A stretch of 9,615 bases of DNA from contig QILX01000170.1 in assembly GCA_003232175.1 (NCBI GenBank), positions 1 to 9,615 on the forward strand, in the 5' to 3' direction. Source of the DNA: Hyphomicrobiales bacterium. GTDB taxonomy: Bacteria > Pseudomonadota > Alphaproteobacteria > Rhizobiales > SZUA-8. Below are positions 1 to 6,551 of this stretch, in pieces. The first letter of the stretch is position 1. Each line of letters begins with the position of its first letter. The translations under genes and the position numbers were made by a program. The notes below the pieces were generated by a model. The model was not told the DNA's origin, did not search any database, and saw only the letters and a program-made list of their open reading frames with translations.

Positions 1-35
1 TGATCGACAAGCGGGTGAAACTGGCGGCGGTGTAG
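1..35 (+). CDS. C-terminal end of an unidentified gene (partial)
   Basis: Only the last ten codons are inside the window, reading IDKRVKLAAV and then TAG at 33-35 (frame beginning at base 3). This is too little to name a family. The case for a real gene end is contextual: the stop lies 23 bp before a strong stem-loop with a T-run, and the gene beyond it is convergent. The frame starting at base 1 opens with a stop, and the frame at base 2 reads straight through the terminator hairpin, so both are less likely. Confidence 0.45.
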   Translation, partial: IDKRVKLAAV

Positions 36-58
36 GCGGAGACTGGCATCGCCCAACA

Positions 59-87
59 AAAAACCCGGGTTCAAGACCCGGGTTTTT
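59..87. terminator. Bidirectional intrinsic terminator
   Basis: A 12-bp perfect stem (59-70 pairs with 76-87) encloses the 5-nt loop TCAAG. Its core is AACCCGGGT/ACCCGGGTT. The outer A and T runs give a U-tract on whichever strand is transcribed. It sits between two convergent gene ends, the + strand stop at 35 and the - strand stop at 108, so it can serve both transcripts. Confidence 0.9.
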
Positions 88-107
88 CGTTGTCTGCGGT
101 GTAACCG

Positions 108-865
108 CTATTCGCGATTGCCGAACAGCATCAGCAGCATCAGGAAGAGGTTGATGAAGTCCAGATAGAGGCGAAGCGCGCCCATGATCGCCTTGCGGCC
201 CATAGTGGCCTCGCCATCGCCGGCGTAATACATCTCCTTGATCGACTGGGTGTCGTAGGCGGTAAGGCCGGCGAACACCAGAACGCCGATCACCGAGATG
301 GCGAACTGCATGGCTGAGCTTGCCAGGAAAATATTGACAATCGAGGCGATGATGATGCCGATCAGGCCCATGATCAGGAACGAACCCCAACCCGACAAAT
401 CCTTCTTGGTGGTGTAGCCGTAAAGGCTCAGGCCACCGAAGGCCGCCGCGGTGATGAAGAACACCCGGGCAATCGAATTGCCGGTGTAAAGTAAACGGCG
501 AAGATCGAAGCCAAGGACAGTCCCATCAGGCCGGCAAAAATCCAGAATGCCATCTGAGCGCCGGAGGCCGACATCTTCTGAATACGGGCGGAGAGGAAAA
601 ACACCATGCCCAGCGGCGCCAGCATGATGACCCATTTCAGCGGGCTGCCATATAGCGTTGCGCCAAGTTCAGTATACTGCAAGCCAACAGGGGTCTGCAC
701 AAATGCCATGGTAAAGGCCAGATAGGCGACAAGGCCAGTGATGGCGATGCCGGAGGCCATGTAGTTGTAGACCTTGAGCATATATGCCCTGAGGCCCTGG
801 TCGACGGCCGCGGCAGCGCCAGCTCGCGCGCCCACGCCCATGGTCTGCCGTTGTAGGTCTGCCAT
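108..865 (-). pseudogene. Bax inhibitor-1 family membrane protein, frameshifted
   Basis: This is a Bax inhibitor-1 (YbhL/YccA/TMBIM-type) multi-pass inner-membrane protein gene in two frames. From ATG 865 it reads MADLQRQTMGVGARAG and continues in frame through about three membrane segments to Tyr125 (motif SLASIFAVY). It then runs out of frame for 20 residues to a stop at 428. The rest of the family sequence resumes in another frame as YTGNSIARVFF, then LYGYTTKKDLSG, three or four more hydrophobic segments, the family motif AYDTQSIKEMY and an end at LMLFGNRE. Removing one copy of the GTAAA direct repeat at 486-495 restores a 250-codon gene reading IFAVYTGNSIARV, the usual family length and motif. 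A GAGGA Shine-Dalgarno site lies about 9 nt before the start. No slippery heptamer or pseudoknot supports programmed frameshifting, so this is a recent mutation or a sequencing/assembly error. Family members are linked to membrane protease control and calcium leak, but the role here is unknown. As written, the cell would make a truncated protein of 145 residues. Confidence 0.9.
486..495. repeat. 5-bp tandem duplication (GTAAA x2) at the frameshift
   Basis: The + strand reads GTAAAGTAAA, which is TTTACTTTAC in the sense of the Bax inhibitor-1 gene. Deleting one unit joins codons GCC GTT TAC ACC GGC (A-V-Y-T-G), which fits the family. The duplication therefore explains the frame break exactly. 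With only two copies it is not a typical phase-variable tract. Confidence 0.85.
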
Positions 866-1059
866 AAATTCAAATCCTCACTTATGGTGGGGGAAAGCCT
901 ATTCAGATTGAATATGGTGGCAACACTCCCAAACCTCAAGGTGTTTCAGTGTGAAACATCGGTAAGGTTAAAGATTTTTTACCGCGACCGTTGAGCCACC
1001 GCCTAAATGAGCGCTCTATGATCGAGACCTGATCCAACCCAAATCAAAAAGGCACGGCC
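866..1059. promoter_or_regulatory. Divergent promoter region, Bax inhibitor-1 gene and APC permease
   Basis: These 194 bp separate two divergently transcribed starts and must hold both promoters. The most visible element is the inverted repeat at 942-958. A weak sigma-70-like pair for the rightward gene may be TTGAGC at 991-996 with TCTATG at 1015-1020, but the match is poor and I would not rely on it. A short inverted repeat GGTAA/TTACC (961-965 and 979-983) flanks an A/T-rich stretch. The permease start is preceded only by a weak AAGG, about 7 nt upstream. Confidence 0.6.
942..958. promoter_or_regulatory. Operator-like inverted repeat TGTTTCA-GTG-TGAAACA
   Basis: Two perfect 7-bp arms are separated by 3 bp, with the centre about 85 bp before the Bax inhibitor-1 start and about 110 bp before the permease start. 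Size and symmetry suit a dimeric helix-turn-helix repressor. There is no T-run, so it is not a terminator. I do not recognise the regulator, and no regulator gene is adjacent. Confidence 0.5.
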
Positions 1060-2445
1060 ATGAAATCAAGTTCCGAGACCAAACTCTCTTTGCTGGGCTC
1101 GGTATCACTGGGCACCGGGGTCATGATCGGTGCTGGCATTTTTGTGTTGATGGGGCAGATTGCTGAACTGGTGGGTGAGATTTTCCCCCTGGCATTTCTG
1201 ATCGGCGCGGTTGTTGTCAGCTTCAGCGCCTACTCTTATGTCAAATTTTCAAACGCCTATCCCTCATCGGGCGGCGTTGCCATGTTCATGCGCAAAGCCT
1301 ATGGCCCCGGCACCATGGCGGGGACGTTCTCGCTGCTCATGTATGTGTCGATGGTGATCGCAGAGAGCCTCGTTGCCCGGACTTTCGGCGCCTACACCAC
1401 TCGCCTGCTAAATGTGGAGAATTCGGCGATATTGGTGCCGGTTCTGGGCGTGGCGCTGATCGCCGTTGCCTATGTTGTCAATATTTCCGGCAATAAAACC
1501 ATCGAAAGAACCGCCAATTTTACCGCTGTGATCAAGATTGCCGGGATCGCCGTTCTGGCGCTGGCCGGGCTGGCTTTTGCCGGCTTCCCGTCGGTTGAAA
1601 ACTGGGGCAGGTCCGATCCGGCAACCGCGACCGGCGGCGTTTTCAACTTCATCGCCGCCCTGGCACTGTCGATCCTGGCTTTCAAGGGTTTTACCACTAT
1701 CACCAATCAGGGCGCCGATATCGTCGATCCGCACCGCAATCTGGGGCGCTCCATCATCATTTCCATTGTCATCTGCACCGTGATCTACACACTTTTGGCG
1801 CTGTCGGTCGCCGCCAGCCTGAGCGTTGCGGAGATTATTGCTGCCAAGGACTACGCCCTTGCCGCCGCCGCCCGCCCGGTTTTCGGCGAGATGGGTCTGG
1901 TGCTCACGGTGCTCTTGGCGATCGTTGCCACCGTGTCGGGCCTGATCGCAAGCGTTTTTTCCGCCTCGCGCATGCTGGCCATGCTCAGCGACATGAAGCA
2001 GCTGCCCCAACTCACCCGCCGCGTCGACAACCCGGCGCTGGTTCTGACCGTTGCGCTGGCCATCGCCCTGACGATTTTGTTCGACCTGACGCGCATCGCC
2101 TCAATCGGCGCGATTTTCTATCTGATCATGGATATCGCCATCCACTGGGGTCTTTATCGTCATCTGCTCAAGCAAACCAAGGCAACGCCAATCGTACCGG
2201 TCATCGCCATGGCGCTGGATGTCGTTATCCTTGGTGCATTCATCGTCCTGAAATACCAGAGCGATCCGCTGGTTCTAATCGTCTCGCTGATCGGGTTCGT
2301 GGCGATTTTGATCGCCCAACGGCTGTTCATGATCACCCATACCGACAACACCGGTGCCATGCACATGGAAATGAAAATGGGCGAGAACGAAACCATGGGT
2401 GCGGACAACAACACAAAACCGTCCGACGACATGGATATGCGCTAA
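1060..2445 (+). CDS. APC-superfamily amino acid permease with Met-rich C-terminal tail
   Basis: A 461-residue secondary transporter of the amino acid-polyamine-organocation (APC) superfamily, expected in the inner membrane. About 12 hydrophobic segments fit the family topology: roughly 8-35, 41-62, 86-112, 122-143, 153-175, 192-215, 230-254, 277-300, 325-341, 345-365, 376-397 and 402-420. The TM1 glycine-rich break GTGVMIGAGIF (18-28) is the substrate-binding unwound helix of the family. YPSSGG (67-72) and the TM6 region KGFTTITNQGADIVDPHRN (209-227) are also typical. The substrate cannot be read from the sequence. The last 36 residues (426-461) form a hydrophilic tail with seven Met, two His and eight acidic residues (AMHMEMKMGE, then DDMDMR), which is unusual for the family and may be a metal-binding or regulatory extension. 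The gene is single, divergent from the Bax inhibitor-1 gene, and ends 14 bp from the convergent ybbP. Confidence 0.88.
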   Translation: MKSSSETKLSLLGSVSLGTGVMIGAGIFVLMGQIAELVGEIFPLAFLIGAVVVSFSAYSYVKFSNAYPSSGGVAMFMRKAYGPGTMAGTFSLLMYVSMVIAESLVARTFGAYTTRLLNVENSAILVPVLGVALIAVAYVVNISGNKTIERTANFTAVIKIAGIAVLALAGLAFAGFPSVENWGRSDPATATGGVFNFIAALALSILAFKGFTTITNQGADIVDPHRNLGRSIIISIVICTVIYTLLALSVAASLSVAEIIAAKDYALAAAARPVFGEMGLVLTVLLAIVATVSGLIASVFSASRMLAMLSDMKQLPQLTRRVDNPALVLTVALAIALTILFDLTRIASIGAIFYLIMDIAIHWGLYRHLLKQTKATPIVPVIAMALDVVILGAFIVLKYQSDPLVLIVSLIGFVAILIAQRLFMITHTDNTGAMHMEMKMGENETMGADNNTKPSDDMDMR

Positions 2446-2459
2446 TTTTCGTTGGCGAA

Positions 2460-5048
2460 TTACGGAGACCGCAAAACATCCGCCGCCTTGTGCCCCAGGG
2501 CGCGCCATGTGCCCAGGAAGCCGACGATCAAGGTGGCGATAATCCCCAAGGCGAGGACCTGGGCCACGACCAATGGCATAAAGACGAACTGGGCGTCCAT
2601 GGCCCGGGTCAGCACAAAATAAGCCCCAACACTACCGGCAAAGGCCGCAAACAGCCCGGTGACCAGGCCCAGCACGCCAAATTCGACCAGATAGGCCGTC
2701 ACCAGCCGCCGCCTGGTGGCGCCGAAGGTTTTTAGCACCACCGCATCGTAAACCCGCGACCTGCGGCCCGCGGCAATGGCGCCGCCGAGAACCAGGGCGC
2801 CGGCAAGAACCGCGACGCCGCCGCCGGCCCGGATGGCGATCATAAGATTGCCGACCAGCTCGCTCACCGCTTCAATGGCCTCCCTGACGCTTACAGCGGT
2901 AATATTGGGAAAACGGGCCACAACGTTCTTGATCAGCTGCCCTTCGCGATCCGCCGCCAACTCAACCGTGGCAAGATTGGCATGGGGGGCTGATTCAATG
3001 ACGCCGGGAGAAAATACGAAGACAAAATTTATCGACATCGAGCGCCAGTCGACCGCCCTCACATTGGCGATTGTCGCCTTTATGTCGCGGCCCAACACAT
3101 TGAGGGTCACCGTATCGCCGACCGAAAGGTCAACGGCATAGGCGACGTCCTGGGTAACTGAAACCAGTTGCGGGCCGCTATAATCAGCCGGCCACCATTC
3201 TCCTTGGGTGATCCTGGAACCCTCGGGGACCTGAGCCGAATAGGTGATGCCGCGATCGCCATGCAGCACCCAGTGTTCGTTATCAGCGGCAAGCACGGCT
3301 GCATCAATGCCCTTGATCTTACTAACCCGGGCGCGAAGCATCGGTACCGTTTTGAGGTTTTCCGCTGTCGGCGTTTCCCCGACCATTTTCACAAAATCTG
3401 TCAATTGGTCTTTTCGAATATCGACAAAGAAAAATGAAGGCGCCCGCTCGGGAATTTCCTGACCAAGTTCGCGCTGGAGATTGCCATCAATCTGGCCGAC
3501 CATCACCAGCATCGAAAGGCCCAGCCCCAAAGATAGCACAATGCCCGGTGTGGCGGCGCCAGGGCGGTAAAGATTGGCCATGCCGATGCGGATCTCTGGA
3601 ACCCGCGACCGCGGCAGCACCGCCATCAGCGCCATGAGGCCACGCCCCAGGGCGCTAAGAAGTACAAAGGCGAGTACGGCACCGCCGACAAAAAGACTGG
3701 CGATATATTTGTCGCTGGCCCCATAAATGATCAGAGCCGCCAACGCCGCGATGGTGGCAACGGCGGCAATGATGATGGCCAAACTGGGAAAACGCCGCGT
3801 CGTTGCAACGGCATCGCGGAACAGCGCTGCCGGCCGGATGCTGATTGCCCGCCCCAGCGGCCAGAGCGAGAAGGCAAATGCCGTCAAAAACCCGGCACTG
3901 GCGGCAAACAGCAACGGTTGAGCATATACCGCGAACCGCGCCGGGATCGGCAAGGCGTCACCGGCGATGGCACCGAGCACTATCGGCAGGCTGCCACCGA
4001 CAATCAATCCAATGGCGATGCCCAGAACCGCCAGCACCAGAACCTCGATGAGATAGACGTAAAAGATAATTCCCGATGTGGCGCCCAGGCACTTCATCAT
4101 CGCGATGATGCGACTTTTGCTGTCGAGATAGGCAGAAGTGGCGTTAGCAACACCAACGCCGCCAACCAGAAGGGCGCTGAGGCCCAGCAACGATAAAAAC
4201 AACGCCACCCGGTCCGTAAACCGGCTGACCCCCGGTGTGGCTCGGTCCCGGGTGCGGGTGCGCCAACCGGCGGCCGGAAACTGCTCCGCCGCGGCTTCGG
4301 TGATCGAAGCTATTGCGCCGCCTGCTGTGCCATCAGGCAGGGCGAGCTTGTAGTGCCAGCGCACCAGGGAACCGGGCTGAACCAGCGCCGTTGCATCCAG
4401 CGCCTTCAAAGAAACAAGAGCGCGTGGCCCAATGCTGAAACCGCCGGATATCCGGTCCGGCTCCTTGTCGATGACGGCGCGGATTTCGAAATTGGTTTCG
4501 CCAATATCCATGCGGTCGCCAACGTCAAGCCCCAGGCGAACCAGCAGTATCGGCTCAACCACGGTGCCAAAGACGCCATCGCGCTCGCCAAGGGCTTCAG
4601 AAAGGGCCATGGCCGGTTTAAGGGTCACCTCGCCATAAAGCGGGTATTTGTCGTCAGCGGCTTTAAGTTCGACAAGGCCGGGAGTTCCGTCCGAAGCCCG
4701 CGCCATTGACCTCAATGTCGCTGATATCCCTATTGGCCCAAGGGTCTGGAAATAAGCCAGTTCATCGGGTTTTGCCTGCCGTTGGGCGACGGAGAAAGAG
4801 ATATCACCCCCCAAAAGCGACCGCCCCTCCGCCGAGGCACCTTCTTCAAGCGCCCGGGAAATCGACAGGATGGCGGCAATGGCACCAACGCCTAGGGCAA
4901 GGCAGGCCAGGAAAACCCTGAAACCGGCGAGCCCGCCCCGCAAGTCACGCCAGGCCAGACGAAGCGCCAAAGGCAAAACAAAGCGCCGGCCGCTGGTGCT
5001 GGCCTCAACGACATTCGCCGTATCGGGCGCGGTCCGGGGCATGGTCAT
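2460..5048 (-). CDS. ybbP: ABC transporter permease, YbbP family (FtsX/MacB-like)
   Basis: An 862-residue inner-membrane permease, full length for the YbbP family. About ten membrane segments are visible: 41-64, then 280-303, 323-352, 369-396, 421-442, 449-472 and 499-521, and finally 737-760, 785-812 and 825-847. Two large periplasmic regions lie between, at about 65-279 and 522-736. FtsX-type core domains occur at about 283-360 (SKSRIIAMMKCLGA) and 737-862 (RRSRVYDAVVLKTFGATRRR), the repeated architecture of MacB-like mechanotransmission permeases. NLYRPGAATPGIVLSLGLGL (492-511) and VDWRSMSINFVFVFSPG (666-682) match my memory of YbbP-type motifs. It overlaps ybbA by ATGA, with GGAGG at 5056-5060 giving a good ribosome site, so translation is coupled. 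Such permeases usually do not pump through a channel but use ATP to move periplasmic domains. The partner hydrolase is probably TesA. The start could instead be the second ATG two codons later. Confidence 0.92.
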   Translation of the reverse strand: MTMPRTAPDTANVVEASTSGRRFVLPLALRLAWRDLRGGLAGFRVFLACLALGVGAIAAILSISRALEEGASAEGRSLLGGDISFSVAQRQAKPDELAYFQTLGPIGISATLRSMARASDGTPGLVELKAADDKYPLYGEVTLKPAMALSEALGERDGVFGTVVEPILLVRLGLDVGDRMDIGETNFEIRAVIDKEPDRISGGFSIGPRALVSLKALDATALVQPGSLVRWHYKLALPDGTAGGAIASITEAAAEQFPAAGWRTRTRDRATPGVSRFTDRVALFLSLLGLSALLVGGVGVANATSAYLDSKSRIIAMMKCLGATSGIIFYVYLIEVLVLAVLGIAIGLIVGGSLPIVLGAIAGDALPIPARFAVYAQPLLFAASAGFLTAFAFSLWPLGRAISIRPAALFRDAVATTRRFPSLAIIIAAVATIAALAALIIYGASDKYIASLFVGGAVLAFVLLSALGRGLMALMAVLPRSRVPEIRIGMANLYRPGAATPGIVLSLGLGLSMLVMVGQIDGNLQRELGQEIPERAPSFFFVDIRKDQLTDFVKMVGETPTAENLKTVPMLRARVSKIKGIDAAVLAADNEHWVLHGDRGITYSAQVPEGSRITQGEWWPADYSGPQLVSVTQDVAYAVDLSVGDTVTLNVLGRDIKATIANVRAVDWRSMSINFVFVFSPGVIESAPHANLATVELAADREGQLIKNVVARFPNITAVSVREAIEAVSELVGNLMIAIRAGGGVAVLAGALVLGGAIAAGRRSRVYDAVVLKTFGATRRRLVTAYLVEFGVLGLVTGLFAAFAGSVGAYFVLTRAMDAQFVFMPLVVAQVLALGIIATLIVGFLGTWRALGHKAADVLRSP

Positions 5049-5758
5049 GTCACAGCCTCCGGCACCTTGGCTTCGGTATGAACTGAAGCTGTGCTGACAT
5101 GGCCATCCTCGACCTTAATCGACCGCCCGGCACGGGCAGCCAACACCGGATCGTGGGTAACCAGGAACAAGGTTGCTCCGCGTTCGCGCTGAAGGTGGAA
5201 CAAAAGATCGGTCACTTCGGTTCCGGTGGCGATGTCGAGATTGCCGGTCGGTTCATCTGCAAGCAGCACCGCCGGATTTGGCGCTAAAGCCCGGGCGAGT
5301 GCCACCCGCTGCTGCTCGCCGCCGGAAAGCTGGCCGGGATAATGGCTCATGCGGTGACCCAACCCGACCGCGTCAAGTTCAGCCGCGGCGCGATCAAATG
5401 CGTCCCGTGCACCGGCGAATTCCAGCGGCACCGCGACATTTTCCAGCGCCGTCATGGTCGGGATGAGGTGGAAAGCCTGAAAAACAATCCCAATATTATC
5501 CCTACGGAAGACGGCGAGGGCATCCTCGTCCATACTGCCCAGATCATGGGAGGCGACCTCGACACTGCCTTTTGTCGCAGCTTCCAGACCGGCGATAACC
5601 ATAAGGAGAGTGGATTTGCCCGAACCGCTTGGACCAACGACCGCCACCGCCTCGCCACGGGGGATCTCCAGATCGACGCCCTTGAGAATGTGGACCATGC
5701 CTGCATCGCTGGGTAGACTTACATGGACTTGGCCGAGCCGGATTGCCGGTGGCGTCAT
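5045..5758 (-). CDS. ybbA: ABC transporter ATP-binding protein YbbA
   Basis: A 237-residue ABC ATPase of the LolD/MacB-type subfamily that powers YbbP. Visible motifs are Walker A GPSGSGKST (42-50), Q-loop Gln94 in IVFQAFHLIP, signature LSGGEQ (144-149), Walker B AVLLADEP with catalytic Glu169, D-loop GNLD (172-175) and switch His202 in VTHD. All key residues are intact. The start at 5758 is favoured by AAGGAG about 10 nt upstream. A nearer ATG at 5768 is out of frame. The stop overlaps the ybbP start by 4 bp, so the two form one operon. The order tesA divergent from ybbA-ybbP is the same as in E. coli, which strongly supports the name over LolD or MacB. Confidence 0.93.
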   Translation of the reverse strand: MTPPAIRLGQVHVSLPSDAGMVHILKGVDLEIPRGEAVAVVGPSGSGKSTLLMVIAGLEAATKGSVEVASHDLGSMDEDALAVFRRDNIGIVFQAFHLIPTMTALENVAVPLEFAGARDAFDRAAAELDAVGLGHRMSHYPGQLSGGEQQRVALARALAPNPAVLLADEPTGNLDIATGTEVTDLLFHLQRERGATLFLVTHDPVLAARAGRSIKVEDGHVSTASVHTEAKVPEAVT

Positions 5759-5909
5759 GGCGTCTCATCTCCTTGGCCGATTTTTGGCCGGTGTTGGTGC
5801 GGCGTCTGGTCCGGTGGCGTTTGTCTCATATGAGACGAGCCTGCGCACATTCAAGCACAGCTTGTGGTTCCTTACACGAAAAGCCGGGCTCGCTCCGTCG
5901 ATTGTGACG
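5759..5909. promoter_or_regulatory. Divergent ybbA/tesA regulatory region
   Basis: These 151 bp lie between the ybbA start and the preferred tesA start. They hold a perfect palindrome (5823-5836), a copy of its half-site GTCTCAT at 5762-5768 inside the ybbA leader, and a direct repeat TTGGCCG at 5773-5779 and 5784-5790, spaced 11 bp (one helical turn). I could not assign convincing -35/-10 boxes. The reading frame of tesA is open through this whole region, so part of it would be coding if tesA started earlier. Confidence 0.5.
5823..5836. promoter_or_regulatory. Perfect 14-bp palindrome GTCTCATATGAGAC
   Basis: A fully symmetric 14-bp sequence with no spacer, 65 bp from the ybbA start and about 74 bp before the preferred tesA start. 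The half-site GTCTCAT recurs at 5762-5768 next to the ybbA Shine-Dalgarno site. Position and symmetry suit an operator acting on both genes. The regulator is unknown. Confidence 0.5.
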
Positions 5910-6542
5910 ATGTTTTTTTTCGCCAGCCTCTGGCAAACCGCCATGGTTAGCCAGGTTTTGGCCCAAAGCTTTAACCTGGTGGCCTTTGGCGACAGTCTGA
6001 CCGCCGGCCTGGGCGTTGGACCCCGGGATAGTTTTCCCGCCCAGCTTGAGGCGAGCCTGCGGGCAAAAGGTTACCAGATCGATGTGCTCAATGCCGGCGT
6101 CTCCGGCGATACCACATCCGCCGGACTGGCGCGGCTGGATTGGGCCATAGGCGACGATGCCCAGGCGGTGATTGTCGCCCTTGGGGCCAATGATGCGCTT
6201 CGGGGGCTGGCGCCAGCAGAAATGGAAAAAAATCTTGACGCCATCGTCGGCCGCATCGTCGGCCGCGGCAAGCCGGTATTGCTCGCCGGCATGTTGTCAC
6301 CGCGCAATCTGGGGCCGGAATACGCTGCGGCATACGAGCCGATATTCGCCCGTGTGGCTAAAACCCATGGTGCGATTTTTTATCCGTTTTTCCTCGACGG
6401 TGTCGCCGCTAATCCCCGCCTCAATCAGGATGACGGCATTCATCCCAATCCTGCTGGGGTCAAGGTGATCGTCGAAAAAATCGTTCCCAGCGTCGAGGCA
6501 TTGATCGCTGCGGCCAAAGGGTCGGAACCCAGCACGAATTGA
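5910..6542 (+). CDS. tesA: Periplasmic SGNH hydrolase TesA (thioesterase I / lysophospholipase L1 / arylesterase)
   Basis: A GDSL/SGNH-family esterase, 210 residues from ATG 5910. E. coli TesA is about the same length including its signal peptide. Block I is FGDSLTAG with nucleophile Ser29. Block II is NAGVSGDTT, giving the oxyanion glycine. Block III is GAND (92-95) with Asn94. Block V is DGIHPN with Asp175 and His178. The catalytic set is complete. Residues 1-20 (MFFFASLWQTAMVSQVLAQS) look like a short secretion signal without a clear positive N-region, and no Shine-Dalgarno site precedes ATG 5910. A start further upstream, such as ATG 5757 (261 residues) or the TTG at 5859, would add basic residues (RTFKHSLWFLTRKAG), so the start is uncertain. 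The open frame before 5757 lies over ybbA and is not coding. A 12-bp tandem repeat lies in the gene at 6242-6265. Expected substrates are acyl-thioesters, lysophospholipids and aryl esters. The divergent ybbAP suggests a shared lipid-related job. Confidence 0.9.
   Translation: MFFFASLWQTAMVSQVLAQSFNLVAFGDSLTAGLGVGPRDSFPAQLEASLRAKGYQIDVLNAGVSGDTTSAGLARLDWAIGDDAQAVIVALGANDALRGLAPAEMEKNLDAIVGRIVGRGKPVLLAGMLSPRNLGPEYAAAYEPIFARVAKTHGAIFYPFFLDGVAANPRLNQDDGIHPNPAGVKVIVEKIVPSVEALIAAAKGSEPSTN
6242..6265. repeat. Perfect 12-bp tandem repeat inside tesA
   Basis: CATCGTCGGCCG occurs twice in a row and encodes the in-frame repeat IVGRIVGR. It keeps the frame. Against E. coli TesA (from memory) this helix is not longer than normal, so the repeat may be an old substitution pattern rather than an added insertion. 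Confidence 0.8.
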
Positions 6543-6551
6543 ACGGTGAGA

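Noticed and set aside
428..500. Programmed ribosomal frameshift in the Bax inhibitor-1 gene
   Set aside because: There is no slippery heptamer at the junction, and the family is normally a single frame. The direct 5-bp repeat explains the break more simply.
1408..2010. A 200-codon open frame on the - strand inside the APC permease
   Set aside because: It is antisense to a well-supported transporter gene, is low-complexity in Gly, Gln, Arg and Asp, and has no family resemblance. It is a shadow of codon bias.
2443..2462. Imperfect inverted repeat TAATT...AATTA spanning the two convergent stop codons as a terminator
   Set aside because: The stem is short, AT-rich and bulged, and is largely a consequence of two facing TAA stops.
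5610..5756. N-terminal extension of tesA into the ybbA region
   Set aside because: It lies antisense to the Walker A-coding part of ybbA, and its residues do not resemble a signal peptide or the TesA family.
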